64,000 nucleotides of DNA, from assembly GCA_023228995.1 (NCBI GenBank), contig JALOAD010000009.1, positions 1 through 64,000 of the forward strand, written 5' to 3'. Both the position numbers and the translations under genes were made by a program. Below the pieces are notes generated by a model. The model was not told where the DNA came from and did not search any database. It saw nothing but the letters and a program-made list of their open reading frames with translations. The DNA is from Candidatus Muiribacterium halophilum (GTDB taxonomy: Bacteria; Muiribacteriota; Muiribacteriia; Muiribacteriales; Muiribacteriaceae). Shown here in pieces: positions 45,387 to 54,131 of this stretch; position 1 is the first letter of the stretch; every line of letters starts with the position of its first letter.

Positions 45387-47313
45387 CAGATACAAAATAT
45401 TTATTATCTTTTTTTTAATATTTTTAGGTTTTTCTTTATTATCAAGATTAACTTTTTTTATTTATTCTTTTGTAAATATTGATAAATCAATTACTCAAAT
45501 ATTTTTAATTTTTATCATAGGATTATTTTATGATACTGTAACAGCAAGTTACTTTCTAATACCATTATCATTACTTCTCTTAATCCTTCCTGAAAAAATC
45601 CTTCATTTTAAATACTCAAAAATTTTTTTTTGGTTATGCTTACTTTTTTATAATGGTATATTAATCTTTAATCTTGTATCAGAATATCTTTTCTGGGAAG
45701 AATTTGAAGTAAGATACAATTTTATTGCAGTAGACTATTTAGTATACACTAACGAAGTCATTGGAAATATCAAAGAATCTTATAATCTTCCGTTACTTCT
45801 AACGCTAATTTCAGTCATTGCAACAATCTTATCATTATTTTTTTATAAATTTATAAAAAGTTCAGTTAAGCTTAATACAAATTTAAAAACAAGATTTTAT
45901 TTTTCAGCAATGTACTTGATTTTTTTAGTATTATTTATTCTGTTTATCGATTCATCGTATATAAAAATCTCAAACAATGTCTACAATAATGAAGTAGCTA
46001 AAAATGGTATTTATCAGATTTTTCATGCTTTTCGGCATAACACTTTGGATTTTAATAAATATTATATGGTAATTAATAATCCTGTTTTTAATTTAAAAAA
46101 AATTAAATCCGCAGAAAGAATAATTTATTCTTCAAATAATTCAAATAATATAACAAGGAAATTTCAGACAAATTTTCCTGAGAATAATGGTAAAAATGTA
46201 AATATCATACTCATTACAATAGAAAGTATGAGTGCTGAATTTATGAATAACTTTGGAAATAAAAACAACCTGACTCCAAACTTAGACAATCTTAGTAAAA
46301 AAGGTATTTTTTTAACAAACTTATTTGCAACAGGAACTAGAACAGTAAGAGGCATGGAAGCTATAACTCTTTCAATCCCTCCAACACCCGGAAGATCCAT
46401 TGTAAAAAGACCTCATAATGAAAATTTAAACTCTATAGGTTTTGTATTAAAAGAAAAAGGTTATGAAAACAAATTCATATATTCTGGACATGGATACTTT
46501 GATAATATGAATTATTTTTATAAAAATAATGGTTTTGATATCGTTGACAGAACTGATTTCAAAAAAAATGAAATTAGTTTTGCAAATATTTGGGGAGTCT
46601 GTGATGAAGATCTTTACAAAAAAGTATTAAAAGAAGCTGATAAATCTTATTCTCATAACAAACCATTTTATTTTCATGTAATGACTACATCAAATCACAG
46701 ACCCTATACTTATCCTGAGCCAAGTATCGATATACCATCAGGTACTGGAAGGCATGGTGCAGTCAAATATACTGATTATGCTATTGGAAAATTAATAAGT
46801 GAAATCAAAAATAAAGAATGGATGAAAAATACTCTTTTAATAATTTCTGCTGATCATTGTGCTTCAAGTGCAGGAAAAACTACTTTGAACGCAAAAAAAT
46901 ATAGTATACCTTTAATCATATATTCACCACACTTAATTAAACCGCAAAAAATAGAAAAAATCTGTTCACAAATTGATCTTGCTCCAACAATATTGGACTT
47001 AATTGGGATTGAATATGAATCAAAATTTTTTGGTGAAAGTATTTTTTCTGATAACTTTGTAGAAAGAGCTTTTATTGGAAATTATCAAAGTCTTGGATTA
47101 TTAAACTCTTACGGAAAATTATCTATTATTTCTCCTACAAAAAGACACGAATTGTTCAATGTTGATATTAATAATTACTATGATACAACAAAAGATTTAA
47201 TAGAAAACTCTTCTCTACTTAATCAAAATATCAGTTTCTATCAGTCAGCTGATTTTCTATTTACTAATAAATTATATAAATATAATGGAGGAAAAAATGA
47301 ATCTAATATTTAA
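45370..47313 (+). CDS. COG1368 sulfatase-fold phosphoglycerol/phosphoethanolamine transferase (copy 1)
   Basis: A 647-residue membrane enzyme with about five N-terminal helices (1-200) and an alkaline-phosphatase-fold catalytic domain outside the cytoplasm. Metal and nucleophile motifs: LITIESMSAEF, TGTRTVRGMEA (nucleophilic Thr), SADHCAS and the final His region. Members (LtaS, MdoB relatives) take a head group from a phospholipid and release diacylglycerol, which fits the dgkA gene two positions downstream. AGAAGGAG precedes the ATG. It is paralogous to the next gene. Confidence 0.9.
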   Translation: MNKINNRYKIFIIFFLIFLGFSLLSRLTFFIYSFVNIDKSITQIFLIFIIGLFYDTVTASYFLIPLSLLLLILPEKILHFKYSKIFFWLCLLFYNGILIFNLVSEYLFWEEFEVRYNFIAVDYLVYTNEVIGNIKESYNLPLLLTLISVIATILSLFFYKFIKSSVKLNTNLKTRFYFSAMYLIFLVLFILFIDSSYIKISNNVYNNEVAKNGIYQIFHAFRHNTLDFNKYYMVINNPVFNLKKIKSAERIIYSSNNSNNITRKFQTNFPENNGKNVNIILITIESMSAEFMNNFGNKNNLTPNLDNLSKKGIFLTNLFATGTRTVRGMEAITLSIPPTPGRSIVKRPHNENLNSIGFVLKEKGYENKFIYSGHGYFDNMNYFYKNNGFDIVDRTDFKKNEISFANIWGVCDEDLYKKVLKEADKSYSHNKPFYFHVMTTSNHRPYTYPEPSIDIPSGTGRHGAVKYTDYAIGKLISEIKNKEWMKNTLLIISADHCASSAGKTTLNAKKYSIPLIIYSPHLIKPQKIEKICSQIDLAPTILDLIGIEYESKFFGESIFSDNFVERAFIGNYQSLGLLNSYGKLSIISPTKRHELFNVDINNYYDTTKDLIENSSLLNQNISFYQSADFLFTNKLYKYNGGKNESNI

Positions 47314-49240
47314 CATCCTGAATATCCGAAATGGCATTACATGGATTATATTAAGTTTTTCATTACTTATTTTAATGATTTTTACTTTATTTAGAATATT
47401 TATATCAATATGGAAATATAAAGAAATTAAAAAAGCATCAAGTTTAAGTAAAATATTATTTACTGGATTCAAGTTTGATATAATGACAATTAGTTATTTA
47501 AACTTAATTCCATTTTTTTTAATTACTATTTTTTTTGTTGTAAATGATTTCAAAGAAGTTTTTTGCACAATATTAAAAATTTATTATATATCAGTTTTGG
47601 ATTTAATAATATTTCTTGAATTAAGCACTTATTCTTTTATGGAGGAATATGGAGTTAGACCCGATCGAATTTTCATTGAATATCTTATATATCCTAAAGA
47701 AGTTGGTAGAACATTATGGAAAGAATATAAAATTCAAATTATTTTTGCTATATTTTTACTTACATTAACAACAATATTCCTAAGTAATTATTTTATTGAT
47801 TATAATTTTATATATCTAAATAAAATCATCAGAATTTTATATTCTCTAATATTTCTAATACTAGTTGTTGCTGGAGCAAGATCTTCATTTGGGCATAGAG
47901 CTGCAAATATTTCAATGTCATCAATAAGTTCAAGTAAATCAGTCAATGATTTAACACTAAATTCTTTATATTCAGTCTTATACGCAGTTTATAGAATTAA
48001 AGATGAAAAAAATTCTGCAAAAATTTATGGAAATATAAATAAAGACATATTATTTTCATCAGTCAGAAAGCACATGTTAATCCCTTATAAAAATTTCATT
48101 TCAGAAAATCATCCTACTTTACATTATCAGGAAAGCACTTATAAAAATGAAAAACCACTGAATGTTGTAATAATAATCGAAGAAAGTCTTGGAGCAAGTT
48201 TTGTAAAATCACTAGGAGGAAAAGATTTGTGTCCTAATCTGGAAAAACTTAAATCTAAAGGATTATGGTTTGAAAATTTATATGCAACAGGAACTCGAAC
48301 TGTTAGAGGAATTGAAGCAATTATATCAGGATTTCTACCAACTCCAGGAAGAAGTGTCGTAAAACTCGGTTTTGCACAAAATAATTTTTTCACAATAGCA
48401 TCATTATTAAAAGATAAAGGATATACAAATCATTTTTTTTATGGTGGAGAAAGTCATTTTGATAATATGAGTTCTTTTTTTATGGGAAATGGTTTTGACT
48501 TTATGTTTGATGAAAAAAATATAAAAAAATACAACTATAAAGGTACTTGGGGAATATGCGACGAAGATATTTTTTTATATGCCAATAATATTTTTAAACA
48601 GCAGAGAAATCCTTTTTTGAGTGTTATTTTAACTACATCAAACCATTCTCCATATGAATTTCCAGATAATAAAATAGAATTTAAAGGAAAGAAAAATAAT
48701 CTTGAAAATACTGTAAGATATGCCGATTATTCATTAGGTTCTTTTTTTGAAAAAGCCAGCCAAGAAAAATATTATAATGAAACTGTTTTTTTAATAGTTG
48801 CCGACCACGAACTCAGAGTAAGCGGGGAAAACCTTGTGCCTGTTGAAAAATTTCATATACCAGGATTAATTATATCTCCAAATTTAAAACCAGGTAATTA
48901 CTCTGAAATATCAAGTCAGATTGATCTTCCTGTTACATTGTTGTCTATATTAGGAATTTCTTCAATACATCCTATGTCTGGAAGAGATTTAACAAAAAAT
49001 CACCAGCAGCTGGGCAGAGCAATAATTCAATATGGAAACAATTTTTCTTATGTAACAGAAAATAACCAAATAATACTTAGTCCTGGAATTGAACCTCAAC
49101 ATTTTGAATTAAAAAATGGGTCATGGATAAAAAACACTAAATCTATAAATACAAATCTAGTTGAAACAGCTTTGTCACATGCAATTCTTCCCTCATATCT
49201 TTATAGCAATAAATTATATACAAACAATAAGGAGAAATAA
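47297..49240 (+). CDS. COG1368 sulfatase-fold phosphoglycerol/phosphoethanolamine transferase (copy 2)
   Basis: A 647-residue paralogue of the preceding enzyme with the same helices and catalytic domain: VIIEESLGASF, TGTRTVRGIEA, LPTPGRSVVK, VADHELR. The true start is ATG 47297, since ATGGAGGAAAAAATG contains its ribosome site; it overlaps the upstream gene by 17 bp. Its stop overlaps the dgkA start (TAATG). Two tandem copies suggest two acceptors or two head groups. The acceptor (periplasmic glycan, lipid A-like or teichoic polymer) cannot be told. Confidence 0.9.
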   Translation: MNLIFNILNIRNGITWIILSFSLLILMIFTLFRIFISIWKYKEIKKASSLSKILFTGFKFDIMTISYLNLIPFFLITIFFVVNDFKEVFCTILKIYYISVLDLIIFLELSTYSFMEEYGVRPDRIFIEYLIYPKEVGRTLWKEYKIQIIFAIFLLTLTTIFLSNYFIDYNFIYLNKIIRILYSLIFLILVVAGARSSFGHRAANISMSSISSSKSVNDLTLNSLYSVLYAVYRIKDEKNSAKIYGNINKDILFSSVRKHMLIPYKNFISENHPTLHYQESTYKNEKPLNVVIIIEESLGASFVKSLGGKDLCPNLEKLKSKGLWFENLYATGTRTVRGIEAIISGFLPTPGRSVVKLGFAQNNFFTIASLLKDKGYTNHFFYGGESHFDNMSSFFMGNGFDFMFDEKNIKKYNYKGTWGICDEDIFLYANNIFKQQRNPFLSVILTTSNHSPYEFPDNKIEFKGKKNNLENTVRYADYSLGSFFEKASQEKYYNETVFLIVADHELRVSGENLVPVEKFHIPGLIISPNLKPGNYSEISSQIDLPVTLLSILGISSIHPMSGRDLTKNHQQLGRAIIQYGNNFSYVTENNQIILSPGIEPQHFELKNGSWIKNTKSINTNLVETALSHAILPSYLYSNKLYTNNKEK

Positions 49241-49617
49241 TGAGAAACCAACCAAAATATAAGTTTTTTAAAAACTGGGGATATGCAATGTCTGGTTTTT
49301 TAGAAGTATTTAAAAATGAGACTGCATTGAGATTAGAAATTATAGTTTTTATTATTTTAACAATTGTATCACTTTTTTTTAAAATACCATCAATTCATAG
49401 ATTATTAATGTATAGTTGTTTTTTTATTGTAATAATTGTAGAACTTATAAACAGTTCTATAGAAAGATGTGTTGATCTTATAACAAAAGATTATCATGAT
49501 TTAGCAAAACATGCTAAAGACGCAGTTTCTGCTGCTGTTATGACAGCTAATTTTCTTACAACTTTTGTATGGATATTTTTTATATATACAGATATATTTT
49601 TAAAATTAAATATTTAA
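49240..49617 (+). CDS. dgkA: Diacylglycerol kinase, prokaryotic DgkA type
   Basis: A 125-residue integral membrane kinase with three helices. Family residues: NETALRLEI near 30, then the active-site block ELINSSIERCVDLI and HAKDAVSAAV. It re-phosphorylates diacylglycerol to phosphatidate, recycling the lipid released by the two upstream transferases. The start shares a base with the upstream stop. It ends the envelope operon and is followed by a terminator. Confidence 0.95.
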   Translation: MRNQPKYKFFKNWGYAMSGFLEVFKNETALRLEIIVFIILTIVSLFFKIPSIHRLLMYSCFFIVIIVELINSSIERCVDLITKDYHDLAKHAKDAVSAAVMTANFLTTFVWIFFIYTDIFLKLNI

Positions 49618-49625
49618 AAATGCAT

Positions 49626-49662
49626 AAAAAAAAAGGTGCAGATATTATCCGCACCTTTTTTA
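49626..49662. terminator. Bidirectional intrinsic terminator
   Basis: GGTGC and GCACC with an inner GATA/TATC helix, flanked by an A run and a T run on both sides. It sits between the convergent dgkA and nuclease copy 2 genes and can end both transcripts. Confidence 0.88.
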
Positions 49663-49683
49663 AATTTAAATCAAATATTAAAA

Positions 49684-50736
49684 TTAAAAATTATCAATTC
49701 TATCAACAAATCCTGGATTATCAATAAATGGATTTCTTGCATGCTGAATATCTTCAATTAATCCATTTCTATTAACTTCTTTTTCATCAACAGGATCAAG
49801 TTTATTCCATTCTCTAAAAGCATCTTCCTGCTCTTTATCTATTTCCATTCTATATCTAACACCCATATAAAACATTGCACGAGCAACATTACCTTTATGA
49901 TCATCTCTTGGTTCAAACACTGTTTTACCTGTTTTTGAAGTTCCTACTTTGCTTCCATCCTGTTCCCATCTTGGATTCTCAACCAATCCAAAAGGATAAT
50001 TACTTCTTCTTGAATTACTTTTTGAATCAGTTGGAAAAAGATGATTAAGATCACCTCTTTTTATAGCAAAACTAGAATTACCAAGTTTAGACTGAGGCCA
50101 AGTATGTTCACAGTTCATTATTTCATTTTTTGGATATTTTGAATGAACTACAAGATTAGTATAAACACAATGAATATCACCATTTTCATCATTGTCAACG
50201 TTACCAAACATCTCAACTTTTGCATTATCATAACCAATACTCTTGTGATTGCTGATTAAATCATGTAGTGAATAATAAAGATCTTCACCCTGTTCATTTT
50301 CTAAACCAGCATAAATCTCATTATAATCAAAATCATTTGAAGATTTATCTAACACAATTCTTGCAACATCATCTTCATTATCAACATTTTGCATTTCCAA
50401 ATAGAATTTTGTGTTTTCTATAACTCTGTAAGTAAAAGATTTTGTTGACATTGGAGGTGTTACAGAAGCATATTCTCGACCATTCATATAATAAAATGAA
50501 ATTTCAGAAGCTCCGCTTCTATCTTCATTTCTCATAGAATATCTTGCTGAATTATTGTATAACTTTGTTTTTTGAAGGTTTTCTAAAAGCTCAATACTAT
50601 CTTCAAATTCAAATTCATTTGATAATTTGTCTAATTTGAATACATCATAAACACCATTCATCTTATCAATTTGAAGTGAACTAACAGACATAGACAAAAA
50701 AATCACACACATTATAGCTAACATTTGTTTTTTCAT
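49684..50736 (-). CDS. Exported endonuclease I family nuclease (copy 2)
   Basis: A 350-residue exported nuclease of the endonuclease I family, with motifs NCEHTWPQSKL, DLNHLFPTDSKSNSRR, FEPRDDHKGNVARAM and ARNPFID. The start is ATG 50736 after GGAGAG; the longer frame to 50826 runs through the terminator of the upstream gene and would spoil the signal peptide. Like its paralogues it has an N-terminal ~130-residue domain of unknown role before the nuclease domain. A terminator separates it from copy 3, so it has its own promoter. Confidence 0.93.
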   Translation of the reverse strand: MKKQMLAIMCVIFLSMSVSSLQIDKMNGVYDVFKLDKLSNEFEFEDSIELLENLQKTKLYNNSARYSMRNEDRSGASEISFYYMNGREYASVTPPMSTKSFTYRVIENTKFYLEMQNVDNEDDVARIVLDKSSNDFDYNEIYAGLENEQGEDLYYSLHDLISNHKSIGYDNAKVEMFGNVDNDENGDIHCVYTNLVVHSKYPKNEIMNCEHTWPQSKLGNSSFAIKRGDLNHLFPTDSKSNSRRSNYPFGLVENPRWEQDGSKVGTSKTGKTVFEPRDDHKGNVARAMFYMGVRYRMEIDKEQEDAFREWNKLDPVDEKEVNRNGLIEDIQHARNPFIDNPGFVDRIDNF

Positions 50737-50761
50737 ACTATATACTCTCCTTTTTTTGGAA

Positions 50762-50788
50762 AAAAAAAGCCCTTTAAAAGGGCTTTTT
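50762..50788 (-). terminator. Intrinsic terminator
   Basis: AAAAAGCCCTTT and AAAGGGCTTTTT form a near-perfect stem 13 bp past the stop of nuclease copy 3. It lies upstream of the copy 2 start and shows the two genes are separate transcripts. Confidence 0.9.
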
Positions 50789-50800
50789 AATTTATTTAAT

Positions 50801-51844
50801 TTAAAAATCTCTAATATTATCAACAAACTCAGGTCTATCTATAAATGGATTTCTATTTCCTTGAGCTTCTTCAACACCAGCATTTCTAGCAATTTCTTTT
50901 TCAGAAACTGGATCTAATTCATGCCATTTTCTTAAAGTGTTTTCTTGATGTGCATCTATAGCCATTGTATATCTTACTGCAAAATAAAACATAGCTCTTG
51001 CAACATCACCTTTATGTTCATCTCTTGGTTCAAACACTGTGAAATTACCCAAATCTGAAGTTCCTAATTTACTTCCACCATCTTGCCAAGTTACTTTTCT
51101 TACATTACCAAATGGATAATTACTTCTTCTTGAATTGCTTTTTGAATCAGTCGGAAAAAGATGATTTATATCACTTTTTTTAGTACCTTTTTCTGCACCA
51201 CCAAATTTAGACTGAGGCCAAGTATGTTCACAATTCATAATTGTATGATTAGGAATTCCGCTTGTTTTAATAGTTTTACCAGTATAAACACATTCAACAA
51301 CGCCATCTACATTATCAATTTCACCAAAAAAAGCTTTTCTTGCACCTGTATAACCAAGATCTTTTTGATTATCTATCATATCATGAAGTCTACTAATCAT
51401 ACCATCATCAGTCATATGAGCGATTGAATCATAATAATCATCAAATTTGAATTTATTATATTCTTTATCATATACAAGTGTTATAATATCAGAATAATCA
51501 TCAATATTAACAAGAGTCATTGAAAAATCAGTATTTTCAGTAACTTCGTATATTGAAGAATTTTTGTTATCTTTAAAAGAAGCATAAAGTTGATTATCGA
51601 TATTTTCAAATTCAAATTCTGACATTGCAAATCTTACATCATTCTGTACAGCATATTTTGCAGAGTCAAAACTTCTTGTATCTGAATTGATTTTTGAAAG
51701 ATATACATTAGTATCAAAAGTCTTATCATCATCTCCTTTGAGAATATAATAAGCTCCATCCATATTGGAAATATCCAATGAAATAGCTGAAAATGAGAAA
51801 ACCGTAACTGAAACTAGTAACATAAGTTTTTTTGTTAATTTCAT
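50801..51844 (-). CDS. Exported endonuclease I family nuclease (copy 3)
   Basis: A 347-residue exported nuclease of the endonuclease I family, with signal peptide (residues ~1-22) and motifs NCEHTWPQSKF, DINHLFPTDSKSNSRR, NYPFG, FEPRDEHKGDVARAM and NRNPFID. AAAGGAG precedes the ATG. Its promoter and leader are unusual: a palindrome overlapping the -10 and a hairpin with a triple-octamer loop shared with copy 1. The PadR-type regulator gene lies 182 bp upstream in the same direction. Confidence 0.93.
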   Translation of the reverse strand: MKLTKKLMLLVSVTVFSFSAISLDISNMDGAYYILKGDDDKTFDTNVYLSKINSDTRSFDSAKYAVQNDVRFAMSEFEFENIDNQLYASFKDNKNSSIYEVTENTDFSMTLVNIDDYSDIITLVYDKEYNKFKFDDYYDSIAHMTDDGMISRLHDMIDNQKDLGYTGARKAFFGEIDNVDGVVECVYTGKTIKTSGIPNHTIMNCEHTWPQSKFGGAEKGTKKSDINHLFPTDSKSNSRRSNYPFGNVRKVTWQDGGSKLGTSDLGNFTVFEPRDEHKGDVARAMFYFAVRYTMAIDAHQENTLRKWHELDPVSEKEIARNAGVEEAQGNRNPFIDRPEFVDNIRDF

Positions 51845-51868
51845 ACTATTACTCCTTTGTTAACCGGA

Positions 51869-51892
51869 GCTTATACTCTTATACACTTATAC
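51869..51892 (-). promoter_or_regulatory. Triple-octamer leader hairpin loop of nuclease copy 3
   Basis: On the minus strand, TATAAGTG, TATAAGAG and TATAAGCT form a 24-nt loop closed by AACTGG and CCGGTT (one G-T pair). It lies 24 bp before the start codon, in the mRNA leader. Loop length and octamers match those of nuclease copy 1 although the closing stems differ. Confidence 0.6.
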
Positions 51893-51918
51893 CAGTTTTT
51901 ATTTTGGTTGTTTGTAAT

Positions 51919-51948
51919 AAGTATAGTACTCTATACTTTCATAGTCAA
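51919..51948 (-). promoter_or_regulatory. Promoter with palindromic operator of nuclease copy 3
   Basis: TTGACT (51943-51948) and TATACT (51920-51925) are 17 bp apart on the minus strand. The palindrome AAGTATAG-N4-CTATACTT (51919-51938) covers the -10 and most of the spacer, where a bound repressor would block polymerase. The PadR-family protein encoded just upstream is the obvious candidate; that is inference. Confidence 0.7.
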
Positions 51949-52026
51949 GTACTTTTTTTAATTTTTTATTTTAAATATAAAACTCTTTATTAGATTGGCT
52001 TTATTTGAACATTTCAGAACTTTTTT

Positions 52027-52584
52027 TTATTTTTTAGAATACTTCTGAGTAAAATCCTTCATAAATAAAATCTCATTTTTAATAACAGAAAATCTATGTT
52101 TATAAATAAGTCGCAGATTCACAGGAAGATTTTCTTTTTTATCCAATACATAATCATTAAGCTTTTTATACTCATTAGTCAAAAAATCTATTCTTGATTC
52201 CAAACTTTTAACAAAAACACTACCACTAATTAAACTAGCAAAAGCCATACAAATTTCAAATCTGACATCTTTTTCTCTGGAACTACTCAACCCTTTGATA
52301 AGTTCAGCCCTAAATAAAAGCTGTCCACTTTCACTTAAAGAATATAAAATACCTTTAGGACCTCTGCCCTCTTTTTTCTTTTCAGTTTTAGCTAAAATTA
52401 ATTTAAAATCATCAAGTTTTTTAAGAGTATTATATAAAGAAGTAGTTCCAATAGAAATAAATTGTCTATAACCTAAATCTTCAATTATTTTATTAATTTT
52501 ATACCCAGATAAATTTGGATTTTCTAAAATAACACCAGTAATTACAAATTCTATATTAGAAAGTTCTTTTTTTGTTTTTTTCAT
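52027..52584 (-). CDS. PadR-family transcriptional regulator
   Basis: A 185-residue regulator: N-terminal winged helix of PadR type (residues ~10-95: LSGYKINKII, SLYNTLKKLDDFKLI, GPKGILYSLSESG) and a helical dimerisation domain. PadR proteins are mostly repressors released by small molecules. It is upstream of the nuclease genes, co-directional and separated from them by 182 bp with a palindromic promoter. Start ATG 52584, with GGAG about 7 bp upstream. Confidence 0.88.
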   Translation of the reverse strand: MKKTKKELSNIEFVITGVILENPNLSGYKINKIIEDLGYRQFISIGTTSLYNTLKKLDDFKLILAKTEKKKEGRGPKGILYSLSESGQLLFRAELIKGLSSSREKDVRFEICMAFASLISGSVFVKSLESRIDFLTNEYKKLNDYVLDKKENLPVNLRLIYKHRFSVIKNEILFMKDFTQKYSKK

Positions 52585-52585
52585 A

Positions 52586-52670
52586 TAAACTCCTATACTC
52601 TTTAACCTTCTTTTAACCCTTTAACCATCTCACTACTTCACGGCTTTATCTGTCACAGCTTTTTAATAAT
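52586..52670. repeat. Composite intergenic repeat words
   Basis: Upstream of the PadR gene are CTCTTTAACC / CTTTTAACCCTTTAACC arms, CACTACTTCACGGC and GCTTTATCTGTCACAGCTTT. Each matches words in the islands at 25870-26228 and 32396-32640. No ORF is visible. Confidence 0.55.
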
Positions 52671-52781
52671 TTATATATTCCACTTATAAACTATATCATA
52701 AAAAAAATATATTTGAAGTTTTTGTAGAAAAAAATCTATTTATTTGACTATATTCTTTACTCTCTATAAAATTAATTTCTT

Positions 52782-54131
52782 ATGAAAAAAAATATAAGCT
52801 TTAAAACAAAATGTTTTGGTGTTTTTGGAATTTTAGCCTGGCTATTATTTTATTTAACTGCAATTATTGTGATTTTTAAAGATATTGATATTGTATTCTC
52901 AGGTCAAAAGTTATTTTATAATATTTCAGGTTATTTATTTCCTTTTCCTTATTTTGAAAAACTAGCTATGTTTTATTATAGTCTTTTTGGATTTTTGTAT
53001 TTTTCAGCTGGATATCAAACTTTCAAAGGAAGAACATCTGGGTATTTTTGGTATCTTTCTATTGGATATGCTCATACAGTTATTGGAGTAATTTCATTTA
53101 TTTTATTCGGAACTTTTATAAACTTTATATCTGTAATATTTAATTTAGTGTTAGGTCTTTTTATCATCACATATTTTTCTTCACATGAAGTATTAAAAGA
53201 ATTTAACATTTCAGATAAAGTATCAAAAACAATATTTAAAGATTTTAATTTTTTAAAATTATTTGTCGTTTCAACTTCAGCTATATATATAGTTATAATA
53301 AGTTTTTTTGTATTTTTGTATCCTCTTGGAAGTGTTGAATTAAAAAAAACAAAACCTAATATTATAGAATATACTGGAAAAAATCTCGATATTTTTGACA
53401 TAAATTTTAAAATACCAAAAGATTATATTTTTGCTGATATAAATTTTGAAAAAAATAATACTCTTTATACAACTTTATTAAGAAATGATGGAAAAATTGG
53501 AATTCTTATATATGATTACACTTATTTTGAAAAACTAAGCAATATTATTGGTAAAAAGTTTAATATAAATAATCATGATGACTTTATAAGATTAATGTTT
53601 AAAAACAAATACAGTTTAATTTTTCAGTATATGAAATATCATAAATTCAGCAATATTTATAAAAATGCTGAAGAAATTATATTTGAAAATAAAAATTCTA
53701 GTTGTTTTTTATTCAGTGGTAAAAAAGAAAATAAAATTATCTACGAATATTTTATTTTTGATAAAACAAATTCAAATATTTACAATTTGAATTTTATTGT
53801 TATGGATAAAAATGAAAATAATCGAAAACTTTTTGATTCAATAGTATTTAATTCTTATGTAAATAAACCTTTTTACAAAAAAAATTATCATGAATTATCT
53901 CTTCAAAACTATTTGAATAATAATTTAGAACAATTAAAATATTCAGTTGCAAACGCTCTTGAAGTTGATCCTAACAATTCTGATCTTTTATATATGCTTG
54001 CTTATGCGTTTTATAAAGATAATCGATTCAAAAACAAAGATGTAGCTAAAGAATTATTAAATAGATCTTTAAATTTCAATTCAGAACATAATCAAAGCAT
54101 AGAATTATTAAGATTAATTGGGGATATTTAA
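52782..54131 (+). CDS. Membrane protein with cytoplasmic TPR-like tail, unknown
   Basis: A 449-residue protein. About five or six membrane helices fill residues 10-190. A soluble domain of ~180 residues follows, and the C-terminal ~70 residues are TPR-like (VANALEVDPNNSDLLYMLAYAFYKDNRFK, broken here by LNNNLEQLK). The stop shares a base with the aroC start (TAATG), so the two are translationally coupled although no functional link is obvious. I do not recognise the family. Confidence 0.75.
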   Translation: MKKNISFKTKCFGVFGILAWLLFYLTAIIVIFKDIDIVFSGQKLFYNISGYLFPFPYFEKLAMFYYSLFGFLYFSAGYQTFKGRTSGYFWYLSIGYAHTVIGVISFILFGTFINFISVIFNLVLGLFIITYFSSHEVLKEFNISDKVSKTIFKDFNFLKLFVVSTSAIYIVIISFFVFLYPLGSVELKKTKPNIIEYTGKNLDIFDINFKIPKDYIFADINFEKNNTLYTTLLRNDGKIGILIYDYTYFEKLSNIIGKKFNINNHDDFIRLMFKNKYSLIFQYMKYHKFSNIYKNAEEIIFENKNSSCFLFSGKKENKIIYEYFIFDKTNSNIYNLNFIVMDKNENNRKLFDSIVFNSYVNKPFYKKNYHELSLQNYLNNNLEQLKYSVANALEVDPNNSDLLYMLAYAFYKDNRFKNKDVAKELLNRSLNFNSEHNQSIELLRLIGDI

